This document shows, piece after piece, positions 56,611-64,000 of a DNA stretch of 64,000 bases. The stretch is taken from the NCBI RefSeq assembly GCF_029846235.1, contig NZ_JARVWP010000017.1:62001-126000 (forward strand). The letters run 5' to 3'. The translations under genes and the position numbers were made by a program. The notes below the pieces were generated by a model, which was not told the DNA's origin, searched no databases, and was given only the letters and a program-made list of their open reading frames with translations. Position 1 is the stretch's first letter. Each line of letters begins with the position of its first letter. The stretch comes from Bradyrhizobium sp. CER78 (GTDB lineage: Bacteria; Pseudomonadota; Alphaproteobacteria; Rhizobiales; Xanthobacteraceae).

Positions 56611-58104
56611 GTGATTGAGCGCGCAGGACGGCGTGAAGATGGGACTGGCCGCCGCCTTTCGGCGGCGCCTGTGCTCGTCTGCGCGGCCCTGACGCTGTCG
56701 GCCTGCGGCAATGTCGGCCGGTTCGAGCAGGTCGCGCCGACCGCAACTGCGGCGCCGGTGAAGCCGAATCGGGTGGTGCAGCAGACCCCCAACAGCGAGC
56801 GCGAGCACGAGCGGATCCTGTCGTCCTATGGGGGCGCCTATGACGACCCCAAGCTCGAGGCCCTGATCAGCAAGACCGTCGAGCGGCTGGTCGCCGCCTC
56901 CGAACGGCCCGACCAGGCCTACAAGGTCACGATCCTCAATTCCGGCGCGGTGAACGCCTTCGCGCTGCCGACCGGCCAGCTCTACGTCACGCGCGGCCTG
57001 ATTGCGCTCGCCAGCGACACTTCCGAGCTCTCTTCGGTGCTGAGCCACGAGATGGCGCATGTGCTGGCCAAGCACGCCGCGATGCGCGAGGACCAGGCAC
57101 GCCAGGCGGCGGTGGTGACGCGCGTCGTCACCGACATGAGCACCGATCCCGACCTCACGGCGCTGGCGCTCGCCAAGACCAAGCTGACCTTGGCGAGCTT
57201 CTCGCGGCAGCAGGAGTTCGAGGCCGACGGCATCGGCGTCGGGATCGCCGCGCGCGCGCATTTCGATCCCTACGGCGCGTCGCGCTTCCTGACCGCGATG
57301 GAGCGCAACGCCGCGCTCAAGATCGGCAAGACCGCGCTCGATCCGCGCGCGCAGGACTTCACCTCCTCGCATCCGGCGACGCCGGAACGCATCAACAATG
57401 CGCAGACCACCGCGCGGCAATATTCGTCGCCCGAGAACAACGAGCGCGACCGCGAGACCTATCTCGCCGCGATCGACAACATCGTCTATGGCGAGGATCC
57501 CAGCGAAGGCTTCGTGCGCGGCCGCAGATTCCTGCATCCCAAGCTCGGCTTCACCTTCACCGCGCCGGACAATTTCACGCTCGACAACACCGCGCAGGCG
57601 GTGATCGGCGTGCGCGAGGGCGGCAGCCAGGCGATGCGCTTCGACGTGGTGCGGGTGCCGGCCGAACAGACGCTCGGCGACTATCTGAACTCCGGCTGGA
57701 TGGAAGGCGTCGAGCGATCCTCGACCGAGGACCTCAACATCAACGGCTTTCCGGCGGCCTCGGCCACCGCGCATGGCGACCAGTGGCAATTCAAGGTCTA
57801 CGCGCTGCGCTTCGGCAGCGACGTCTACCGCTTCATCTTCGCCGCCAAGCAGAAATCCACCGAGAGCGAGCGCAACGCGCGCGAGACCGTCAATTCATTC
57901 CGTCGCCTGACCCTCGACGAGATCCAGGCCGCGCGCCCGCTGCGCATCAAGGTCATCAACGTGCAGCCCGGCGACACCGTCGAATCGCTCTCGCACCGCA
58001 TGGCCGGCGTCGATCATCCGGCGGAGCGCTTCCGGGTGCTCAACGGCCTCGACGCCCACGCCCAGGTGAAGCCGCGCGACCGCGTCAAGATCGTGGTGGA
58101 TTGA
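56611..58104 (+). CDS. M48-family metalloprotease, lipoprotein, with C-terminal LysM-like domain
   Basis: This 497-residue protein (GTG start) has a lipobox LTLSAC with Cys32, so it is probably a lipoprotein. The zinc motif is HEMAH (146-150), with Glu in QEFEADGIG (201-209) as the third ligand, as in M48 proteases such as BepA. A middle domain follows, and the last ~50 residues (VQPGDTVESLSHRM...RVLNGL) look like a LysM-type peptidoglycan-binding unit. It may process or degrade outer-membrane proteins in the periplasm. It is 57 bases after the SNase-like gene on the same strand. Confidence 0.9.
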   Translation: MIERAGRREDGTGRRLSAAPVLVCAALTLSACGNVGRFEQVAPTATAAPVKPNRVVQQTPNSEREHERILSSYGGAYDDPKLEALISKTVERLVAASERPDQAYKVTILNSGAVNAFALPTGQLYVTRGLIALASDTSELSSVLSHEMAHVLAKHAAMREDQARQAAVVTRVVTDMSTDPDLTALALAKTKLTLASFSRQQEFEADGIGVGIAARAHFDPYGASRFLTAMERNAALKIGKTALDPRAQDFTSSHPATPERINNAQTTARQYSSPENNERDRETYLAAIDNIVYGEDPSEGFVRGRRFLHPKLGFTFTAPDNFTLDNTAQAVIGVREGGSQAMRFDVVRVPAEQTLGDYLNSGWMEGVERSSTEDLNINGFPAASATAHGDQWQFKVYALRFGSDVYRFIFAAKQKSTESERNARETVNSFRRLTLDEIQAARPLRIKVINVQPGDTVESLSHRMAGVDHPAERFRVLNGLDAHAQVKPRDRVKIVVD

Positions 58105-58146
58105 GGGCTACCGAGAAGCGCGCTCACGCCTCAGCAATCACCGCCG

Positions 58147-58287
58147 CCGTCCCGGCCTCGTGCGCAATTGCGCACGGGAGCCGGGACCCATTACCACCGT
58201 CGTTCATTGTTGGAAAAAGCTGGGGCCACAGCGCGTTCGAACAACGCAACCCTGTGGTTATGGGTCCCTGCTTTCGCAGGGACGACA
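58147..58287. repeat. Intergenic repeat of the TCCCTGCTTTCGCAGGGACG family
   Basis: The left part (CCGTCCCGGCCTCGTGCGCA) and the right end (GGGTCCCTGCTTTCGCAGGG, then ACGAC) are related to 17081-17213 and 50189-50320. It separates convergent genes. Confidence 0.75.
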
Positions 58288-58302
58288 TAGAGAGAGAACG
58301 CC

Positions 58303-58704
58303 CTACTTCGCCTTCTCCTTGAGGAAGGCGATGATGTCGGCCCGATCCTTCGGATCCTGAACCTCGTAGAACATCTTGGTGCCCGGAACCATCGCGTCGG
58401 GACCGGTCAGCCATTTGTCGAGATTGGCCTCGGTCCAGACGATCTTCGAGTTCTTCAGCGCCGGCGAGTAATTGTAGCCCGCGACCGAGCCGGCGAGGCG
58501 GCCGACGACACCCTTGTGCATCGGCCCGACGTCGTTCTTCTCGATCGAATGGCAATCGCCGCAGCCCTGGTACAGGGTGGCGCCGCGCGCGGCATCGCCT
58601 GCCGCTCGGGCGCTGTTCAGGGCGAGCAGGATCGCGATCGCCGCCATTGCGGCTGTTTTGGCATGCCGCGGCGCCAGGACGCCTGCGATCGAACGGATGG
58701 TCAT
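58303..58704 (-). CDS. Class I cytochrome c (cytochrome c2-like)
   Basis: This 133-residue protein has a signal peptide (about 1-34, ending ARA), haem motif CGDCH (48-52) and the sixth-ligand Met111 in GTKMFYEV. It is a small soluble or periplasmic electron carrier, similar in length and layout to cytochrome c550/c2. AGGAGACC precedes the ATG. It stands alone, convergent with the M48 protease gene. It could deliver electrons to a terminal oxidase, but the neighbouring cyo oxidase takes electrons from quinol, so they are not direct partners. Confidence 0.93.
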   Translation of the reverse strand: MTIRSIAGVLAPRHAKTAAMAAIAILLALNSARAAGDAARGATLYQGCGDCHSIEKNDVGPMHKGVVGRLAGSVAGYNYSPALKNSKIVWTEANLDKWLTGPDAMVPGTKMFYEVQDPKDRADIIAFLKEKAK

Positions 58705-58932
58705 TCCCGGGGTCTCCTGTTGGTCACCGCAACAGGAGCAGTCTCACCGGCGATCTATTCCCGGAAATTCCGCGGGTTCGCAATTGTGCTGGACGCGAGC
58801 CGCATCGACCGCCGAGAATGCCAGTTGTTGCTGAAGTTTATTCCCGCCCGCGTGGAATATCCGCGCGGCCCCGCCGATCTCGATTCGCAGCTGCCACCTC
58901 CGCAGCGGCGCCGGGCTATTGGAGCATCCCCA

Positions 58933-59748
58933 GTGTTTCGCAATCGGCTCGGCGCCGTCGCTCGACTTGCCGGACTCGCGTGCATGCTGCTCGCTGCGCT
59001 CACAGCCGCAGCAGCCACCACCGCCGCACGCGCGGACGGCTGCCCCAAGCCGGGCGACGAAATTGCGACCGACCGGCCCGACGTGACCAATTCAAGTATC
59101 GTCGTGCCGGTCGGGAGCCTTCAGAGCGAGAACGGCGTCAACCTGACCGGCCGCGACGCCGGCCGCAGCATCGACGGCAGCAACAGCCGCTGGCGGCTCG
59201 GGATTGCGCCCTGCCTCGAGGTGCTAGTCGACCTGCCGACCTGGTTCGGCAGCGTTAAATCGGCCGGCGCTTCGGGCTTCTCCGACGTCGCGCCCGCGAT
59301 CAAATGGCAGATCAGCCCGCTGCCGGGGAAGATCGACCTGTCGATCACCGCCGGCGTCGCGCTACCGACCGGCGCGGCCGCGATCGCCGGGCGCGGTGCG
59401 CAGCCCTACATCCAGCTGCCATGGTCATGGGAGCTGCATGACGGCTGGGGCGTCAGCGGCATGCTCACGGAATTCTTCCGCCCCGCCGAACTGACCGGCC
59501 AGCGCATGTCGGAAGCGACGTTCGTGGTCGAGAAGAAGCTGACCGAGCGGGTCAGCATGTTCACCGAATATGTCGGCGACTATCCCGACGGCGCGCGGCC
59601 GATCCAGCTGATCAACTCCGGCGGCGTTTACCGGATCACGCCGACCCAGCAGCTCGATCTCCACGTCGCGTTCGGGCTCAACCGCAACTCGCCGAACTAC
59701 ATCGTCGGCCTGGGCTATTCGTTCCGTGTCGACGGATTTTTCCGGTAG
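58933..59748 (+). CDS. Outer-membrane-type transporter-like protein (Phenol_MetA_deg-like)
   Basis: This 271-residue protein has a signal peptide (cleavage near ARA|DG). The mature part is beta-rich, with alternating hydrophobic strands such as RWRLGIAPCLEVLVDLPTWF, KIDLSITAGVALPTGAAAI and HVAFGLNRNSPNYIVGLGYSF, ending in an aromatic Phe-Phe-Arg. This matches the family of outer-membrane-like proteins annotated MetA-pathway of phenol degradation or transporter. A GTG at 58933 is preferred; ATG 58984 is an alternative. It is divergent from the cytochrome c gene. Role is unproven. Confidence 0.75.
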   Translation: MFRNRLGAVARLAGLACMLLAALTAAAATTAARADGCPKPGDEIATDRPDVTNSSIVVPVGSLQSENGVNLTGRDAGRSIDGSNSRWRLGIAPCLEVLVDLPTWFGSVKSAGASGFSDVAPAIKWQISPLPGKIDLSITAGVALPTGAAAIAGRGAQPYIQLPWSWELHDGWGVSGMLTEFFRPAELTGQRMSEATFVVEKKLTERVSMFTEYVGDYPDGARPIQLINSGGVYRITPTQQLDLHVAFGLNRNSPNYIVGLGYSFRVDGFFR

Positions 59749-59757
59749 TGAAATTCC

Positions 59758-59841
59758 GTAGGATGCAGCGCAGCGCAATCCGGGGAGGACTATCCGCGGT
59801 GAAAGCAGCCCCGGATTTCGCTTCGCTTCATTCCGGGCTAC
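59758..59841. repeat. Intergenic repeat of the GTAGCCCGGAT-end family
   Basis: Starts GTAGGATGCAGCGCAGCGCA and ends CGCTTCATTCCGGGCTAC, with inner AATCCGGGGAGG and CCCCGGATTT. It resembles 52630-52717 and separates the outer-membrane-type gene from the MHS transporter gene. Confidence 0.75.
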
Positions 59842-59863
59842 AAGAGAGACGAGAAGCGCGAGA

Positions 59864-61171
59864 TCAACTTTCCGCTTCGCGCAGGCCGCTCAGCCACAGC
59901 GCCAGCAGCGTCCACACCGCGCCCGACAGCAGATACGCGCCGGCCGAGATCAGGCCGAAATGCGTCGCCAGCAGCAGTGCGGCGAGCGGCGCGAAGCCGG
60001 CGCCGAACAGCCAGGCGAAATCCGAGGTCAGCGCCGAGGCCGTGTAGCGATAGTTGCGCGCGAAGCTCGAGGCGATCGCGCCCGACGACTGGCCGAACGA
60101 CAGGCCGAGCAGCACGAAGCCGAGCACCATGTAGACGGTTTCGCCGAACGCGCCGGCATCGAGCAGCTGCGGGGCGAAGCCGCTATACACCGCGATCGCA
60201 ACCGCCGAGCCCAGCAGCAGCGGCTTGCGTCCGACGCGGTCGGCGATCATGCCGGAGGCGATGATCGCGACGACGCCGACCATGGCGCCGATCATCTCGA
60301 TGATCAGGAAGCGCACCGGGCTCTCCTTGGTGAACAGGAACACCCAGGACAGCGGAAACACCGTGACCATGTGGAACAGGGCGAAGCTTGCCAGCGGCGC
60401 AAAGGCGCCGAGCAGGATGTTGCGGCCCTCCTGCGCGATGGTCTCGCCGACCCGCGCCGGCTCGAGGTCGCGGCTCTCGAACAGCTCGGAATACTCGTCG
60501 GTCGCCACCATGCGCAGCCGCGCGAACAGCGCCACCACGTTGATGGCGAAGGCGACGAAGAACGGATAGCGCCAGCCCCAGTCGAAGAAATCATCCGCCG
60601 AGAGGTTACCGGCGAAGAACGCGAACAGCGCACTCGCGACGATCAGCCCGAGCGGCGCGCCGAGCTGCGGCACCATCGCGTACCAGCCGCGCTTGTTGGG
60701 CGGGGAATTCATCGCGAGCAGCGAGGCGAGCCCGTCCCACGCGCCGCCCCAGGCGATGCCCTGCAGCACGCGTGCGGCGGCCAGGAGCCAGATCGCCGCG
60801 ACACCGATCGTGTCGTAGCCGGGCAGGAAGGCGAGCGCGACCGTGGCGGTACCGAGCAGGAACAGCGCAATGACGAGCTTGGCGCCCTTGCCGTGGCGGC
60901 GGTCGACCGCCATGAAGATGACGGTGCCGAGCGGCCGCGCGGCAAACGCCAGCGCGAAGATGCCGAATGAATAGAGCGTGCCGGTCAGCTCATTGACGAA
61001 CGGAAACACCAGCTTCGGGAACACGATCACCGAGGCGATCGCGTAGACGAAGAAATCGAAGAACTCCGACGTGCGTCCGATGATGACGCCGATGGCGATT
61101 TCACCGGGTTTCGCCTGCCCGTGACCTGATGCGGTCGGGGTGCCGTGAGCCATTGCTGGGGCCTGTGCCAT
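59864..61171 (-). CDS. MFS transporter, metabolite:H+ symporter (MHS) family
   Basis: This 435-residue, 12-helix protein has IGVIIGRTSEFFDFFVYAIAS at the first helix and the MFS loop motifs DRRHGKGAKLVIALFLLG and MIADRVGRKPLLLGSA. MHS members import sugar acids, di- or tricarboxylates, or betaine with protons. ATG 61171 is chosen; the open frame to 61315 includes a repeat and no family sequence. It is divergent from cyoA across a gap with a 23-bp inverted repeat. Substrate unknown. Confidence 0.9.
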   Translation of the reverse strand: MAQAPAMAHGTPTASGHGQAKPGEIAIGVIIGRTSEFFDFFVYAIASVIVFPKLVFPFVNELTGTLYSFGIFALAFAARPLGTVIFMAVDRRHGKGAKLVIALFLLGTATVALAFLPGYDTIGVAAIWLLAAARVLQGIAWGGAWDGLASLLAMNSPPNKRGWYAMVPQLGAPLGLIVASALFAFFAGNLSADDFFDWGWRYPFFVAFAINVVALFARLRMVATDEYSELFESRDLEPARVGETIAQEGRNILLGAFAPLASFALFHMVTVFPLSWVFLFTKESPVRFLIIEMIGAMVGVVAIIASGMIADRVGRKPLLLGSAVAIAVYSGFAPQLLDAGAFGETVYMVLGFVLLGLSFGQSSGAIASSFARNYRYTASALTSDFAWLFGAGFAPLAALLLATHFGLISAGAYLLSGAVWTLLALWLSGLREAES

Positions 61172-61191
61172 CGCCGGAGAACCGTCCTTTG

Positions 61192-61238
61192 GAGCATGAT
61201 TCGGAAAAGTGGAAACCGGTTTTCCGAACAGCATGCTC
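61192..61238. repeat. Intergenic palindrome, GAGCATGATTCGG family
   Basis: GAGCATG at 61192 pairs with GCATGCTC ending at 61238, around CGGAAAA...TTTTCCG inner arms. It is related to the 10384-10430 element. It lies upstream of the MHS transporter start. Confidence 0.75.
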
Positions 61239-61311
61239 AAGCAAGAGATGAGGCCACGGGCTCTTCGCCACGCAGTCCACCTCACCTTCTGGCCTCTTAT
61301 CCCGCAGTGCA

Positions 61312-61334
61312 ACATTGGACAAATTGTCCAATGT
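61312..61334. promoter_or_regulatory. 23-bp inverted repeat upstream of cyoA
   Basis: ACATTGGACA (61312-61321) and TGTCCAATGT (61325-61334) are perfect 10-bp arms around AAT, placed 61 bases before the cyoA start and 140 bases before the divergent MHS gene. It has the size and symmetry of a repressor or activator site. The regulator is not in the window. Confidence 0.65.
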
Positions 61335-61395
61335 CAACTTTGCTGCATCGCAGCTACCCCTTGGCGGAACTCATAAAATTCCAGTGGGGTGAGCC

Positions 61396-62556
61396 GTGCG
61401 CGCCTTGAAATTATTGGCCTTATTGCCGTTCGCGGCGCTTCTTGGCGGATGCGATTTCGTCGTCCTGGCCCCTGCCGGGGACGTCGCCGTCCAGCAGCGC
61501 GACCTCGTCGTGATCTCCACCGTCCTGATGCTCATCATCGTGCTTCCGGTGATGGCGCTGACCGTCTTCTTCGCCTGGCGCTACCGCCAGTCCAACACCG
61601 CGGCCCCTTACGAGCCGGAGTGGGATCACTCGACCCAGCTCGAGCTCGTGATCTGGTCGGCACCGCTGCTGATCATCATCTGCTTAGGTGCGCTAACCTG
61701 GATGGGCACCCATCTCCTCGATCCCTACCGCTCGCTCGGCCGCATCGCCGCCGACAAGCCGATCGAGAGCAAGGAGGCCCCGCTCAATGTCGAGGTGGTC
61801 GCGCTCGACTGGAAGTGGCTGTTCATCTACCCGGATTACGGCGTCGCCGCCGTCAACGAACTCGCAGCTCCGGTCGACCGCCCGATCCGCTTCCGCATCA
61901 CGGCCTCTTCCGTGATGAACTCGTTCTACGTCCCCGCCCTTGCCGGCCAGATCTACGCGATGCCCGGCATGGAGACCAAGCTGCACGCGGTCGCCAACAA
62001 GGAAGGCACCTTCCGCGGCTTCTCCGCCAATTACAGCGGCGCCGGCTTCTCCGGCATGCACTTCGAGTTCAAGAGCTTGTCGAACGCCGATTTCGACAAG
62101 TGGATCGGCACCGCCAAGGCCAGCGCCAACATGCTCGGCCGCACCGACTATCTGCAGCTCGAGCGTCCGAGCCAGAACGATCCGATCCGGCTCTACCGCT
62201 CGGTCGATCGCGATCTCTACAAGGCGATCCTCAACATGTGCGTCGAGCCCGGCAAGATGTGCATGAGCGAGATGATGGCGATCGACGCCAAGGGCGGCCT
62301 CGGCCGCGAAGGCCTCAACAACACGCTGCCGCTCACTTACGACAAATACGCCCGCCGCGGCGCGCCGCTCGGCACGGAGCCGACCTTCGTCGCCGGCATC
62401 TGCTCGATGGACGAGATCAAGGATGCGCCGTCGCGCGAAGTCACGGCGCCGCTCGACCTGACGCCGCTGCGCGGCTTCGGGCTGAAGCGCCCGCCGTTCT
62501 CCCCCGCGTCATCGACATCCCAGCTGCTCGGCCAGCGTCCGAAATCAGAGTCCTGA
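61396..62556 (+). CDS. cyoA: Cytochrome bo3 ubiquinol oxidase subunit II
   Basis: This 386-residue protein begins at GTG (GTGGGGTGAG upstream) with a lipobox LLGGC (Cys19). Two transmembrane helices follow (about 39-62 and 84-104), then a periplasmic cupredoxin-like domain with VVALDWKWLFIYP and MNSFYVPALAGQIYAMPGM. The CuA ligand set of cytochrome c oxidases is absent, as expected for a quinol oxidase. The C-terminal region is longer than in E. coli CyoA (~315 residues), with an extra Pro-rich tail. It is followed by cyoB after 10 bases. Confidence 0.95.
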   Translation: MRALKLLALLPFAALLGGCDFVVLAPAGDVAVQQRDLVVISTVLMLIIVLPVMALTVFFAWRYRQSNTAAPYEPEWDHSTQLELVIWSAPLLIIICLGALTWMGTHLLDPYRSLGRIAADKPIESKEAPLNVEVVALDWKWLFIYPDYGVAAVNELAAPVDRPIRFRITASSVMNSFYVPALAGQIYAMPGMETKLHAVANKEGTFRGFSANYSGAGFSGMHFEFKSLSNADFDKWIGTAKASANMLGRTDYLQLERPSQNDPIRLYRSVDRDLYKAILNMCVEPGKMCMSEMMAIDAKGGLGREGLNNTLPLTYDKYARRGAPLGTEPTFVAGICSMDEIKDAPSREVTAPLDLTPLRGFGLKRPPFSPASSTSQLLGQRPKSES

Positions 62557-62566
62557 GGAGGACCGC

Positions 62567-64000
62567 ATGAATCCCGATCTCGTCAAGATGATCTTCGGCC
62601 GCCTCAATCTGGAAGCGCTGCCGCTGCATGAGCCGATCCTGGTCGGCACCTTCGCGGTGGTGGCGACCGGCGGGCTCGCGCTGTTCGCCATCGTCACCTA
62701 CTTCCAGCTCTGGAGCTATCTGTGGCGCGAGTGGTTCACCACCGTGGACCACAAGCGCATCGGCATCATGTACATGATCCTCGGCATCGTGATGCTGCTG
62801 CGCGGCTTCGCGGACGCGCTGATGATGCGCCTGCAGCAGGCGATCGCCTTTGGCGGCTCCGACGGCTACCTCCCGGCGCATCACTACGACCAGATCTTCA
62901 CCGCCCACGGCGTGATCATGATCTTCTTCGTGGCGATGCCGTTGGTGACCGGCCTGATGAACTACGTGGTGCCGCTGCAGATCGGCGCCCGCGACGTTTC
63001 CTTCCCCTTCCTCAACAATTTCAGCTTCTGGATGACGGTCGGCGGCGCCGTGCTGGTGATGATGTCGCTGTTCGTCGGCGAATTCGCCCGCACCGGCTGG
63101 CTCGCCTACCCGCCGCTGTCGAACATCGGCTACAGTCCTGATGTCGGCGTCGACTATTACATATGGGGACTACAGGTCGCCGGCGTCGGCACCACGCTAT
63201 CGGGCATCAACCTGATCTGCACCATCGTCAAGCTGCGCGCGCCGGGCATGACGATGATGAAGATGCCGGTGTTCACCTGGACCTCGCTCTGCACCAACGT
63301 CCTGATCGTCGCCTCCTTCCCGGTCCTGACCGCGGTGCTGGCGCTGCTGTCGCTCGACCGTTACGTCGGCACCAACTTCTTCACGAACGACTTCGGCGGC
63401 AACCCGATGATGTACGTGAACCTGATCTGGATCTGGGGTCACCCCGAGGTCTACATCCTGGTGCTGCCGGCGTTCGGCATCTTCTCCGAAGTGACCGCGA
63501 CGTTCTCCGGCAAGCGGCTGTTCGGCTACACCTCGATGGTCTACGCCACGGTCGTCATCACCATCCTGTCCTACCTGGTCTGGCTGCACCACTTCTTCAC
63601 GATGGGCTCCGGCGCCAGCGTCAACTCGTTCTTCGGCATCACCACCATGATCATCTCGATCCCGACGGGCGCGAAGATGTTCAACTGGCTGTTCACGATG
63701 TATCGCGGCCGCATCCGCTTCGAGCTGCCGATGATGTGGACGGTGGCGTTCATGCTGACCTTCGTGATCGGCGGCATGACCGGCGTGCTGCTCGCGGTGC
63801 CGCCGGCCGACTTCGTGCTGCATAACAGCCTGTTCCTGATCGCGCATTTCCACAACGTGATCATCGGCGGTGTGCTGTTCGGCCTGTTCGCCGGCATCAA
63901 TTACTGGTTCCCGAAGGCGTTCGGCTTCAGGCTCGATCCGTTCTGGGGCAAGCTGTCGTTCTGGTTCTGGGTCTCGGGTTTCTATTTCGCCTTCATGCCG
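62567..64000 (+). CDS. cyoB: Cytochrome bo3 ubiquinol oxidase subunit I (partial, runs off the window)
   Basis: The first 478 codons are present from ATG 62567 (AGGAGGA upstream). Haem and copper ligands are all seen: H114 (TAHGVIM), H292 and cross-linked Y296 (WGHPEVYILV), H341-H342 (WLHHFF), and H427/H429 (AHFHNV). Proton-channel residues D143, E294 and K370 match E. coli D135, E286 and K362 at a constant offset of 8. It reduces O2 with quinol electrons and pumps protons in the inner membrane. cyoC and cyoD presumably follow beyond base 64000. Confidence 0.97.
   Translation, partial: MNPDLVKMIFGRLNLEALPLHEPILVGTFAVVATGGLALFAIVTYFQLWSYLWREWFTTVDHKRIGIMYMILGIVMLLRGFADALMMRLQQAIAFGGSDGYLPAHHYDQIFTAHGVIMIFFVAMPLVTGLMNYVVPLQIGARDVSFPFLNNFSFWMTVGGAVLVMMSLFVGEFARTGWLAYPPLSNIGYSPDVGVDYYIWGLQVAGVGTTLSGINLICTIVKLRAPGMTMMKMPVFTWTSLCTNVLIVASFPVLTAVLALLSLDRYVGTNFFTNDFGGNPMMYVNLIWIWGHPEVYILVLPAFGIFSEVTATFSGKRLFGYTSMVYATVVITILSYLVWLHHFFTMGSGASVNSFFGITTMIISIPTGAKMFNWLFTMYRGRIRFELPMMWTVAFMLTFVIGGMTGVLLAVPPADFVLHNSLFLIAHFHNVIIGGVLFGLFAGINYWFPKAFGFRLDPFWGKLSFWFWVSGFYFAFMP

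Overview
The window looks like chromosomal DNA of a slow-growing rhizobium-type alphaproteobacterium, most likely Bradyrhizobium or a close relative in the Nitrobacteraceae. This is inferred from the high GC, the many small secreted alanine-rich proteins, the dense set of intergenic palindromic repeats (at least six families), abundant acyl-CoA and aromatic catabolism genes, and a cyo-type quinol oxidase. No rRNA, CRISPR, integrase, transposase or phage gene was found. One tRNA is present: tRNA-Arg(CCT) at 37431-37507 on the minus strand.

Layout. 1-4400: two small membrane or secreted proteins, an operon pairing a dicarboxylate/amino-acid:cation symporter with an orphan periplasmic binding protein, and a CurA-like NADPH oxidoreductase. 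4418-8801: an RND efflux pump (adaptor plus inner-membrane pump, no outer-membrane channel). 9004-10361: two secreted proteins built from a four-cysteine repeat, then a small Cys/Arg-rich secreted protein. 10536-17045: an aromatic-acid cluster centred on gentisate. It holds an acyl-CoA-type hydroxylase plus aryl-CoA ligase, a 3-hydroxybenzoate 6-hydroxylase, a MarR regulator, a maleylpyruvate isomerase and a gentisate 1,2-dioxygenase. An 18/20 identical operator-like sequence lies upstream of both plus-strand arms.

17228-22366: an NMT1/SsuA-type ABC importer with an FAD oxidoreductase, divergent from a LysR regulator. 22430-31050: assorted metabolism (enoyl-CoA hydratase, two-gene PanE/SDR run, alpha/beta hydrolase, a large RoxA-like di-haem cytochrome, aspartate ammonia-lyase, an unrecognised protein). 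31410-37249: a TPR protein, a GT87 membrane glycosyltransferase, and a minus-strand operon UbiA-family/DprE1/DprE2. That operon should make polyprenyl-phosphoryl-arabinofuranose, which is notable outside Actinobacteria. 37625-46523: a Baeyer-Villiger-type monooxygenase with a divergent TetR, a LuxR-type regulator, small secreted proteins, a CAP-domain protein, a second PanE, YidB- and GlsB-type proteins, an SDR and an AHL-lactonase-like hydrolase.

46901-55615: fatty or aromatic acyl-CoA catabolism, with two adjacent acyl-CoA dehydrogenases, two enoyl-CoA hydratases, an ADP-forming acyl-CoA synthetase, a VOC protein and a branched-chain-type binding protein. 55768-64000: an SNase-like protein, an M48 lipoprotein protease, a class I cytochrome c, an outer-membrane-type protein, an MHS-family transporter, and the start of a cyo operon (cyoA, partial cyoB).

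Strongest leads: the shared MarR-type operator of the gentisate regulon, the arabinofuranosyl-donor operon with a Thr at the DprE1 position of the drug-targeted Cys, the exact C-x7-C-x12-C-x11-C repeat family, and the symporter/binding-protein operon. All assignments come from reading the sequence; no database search was run.
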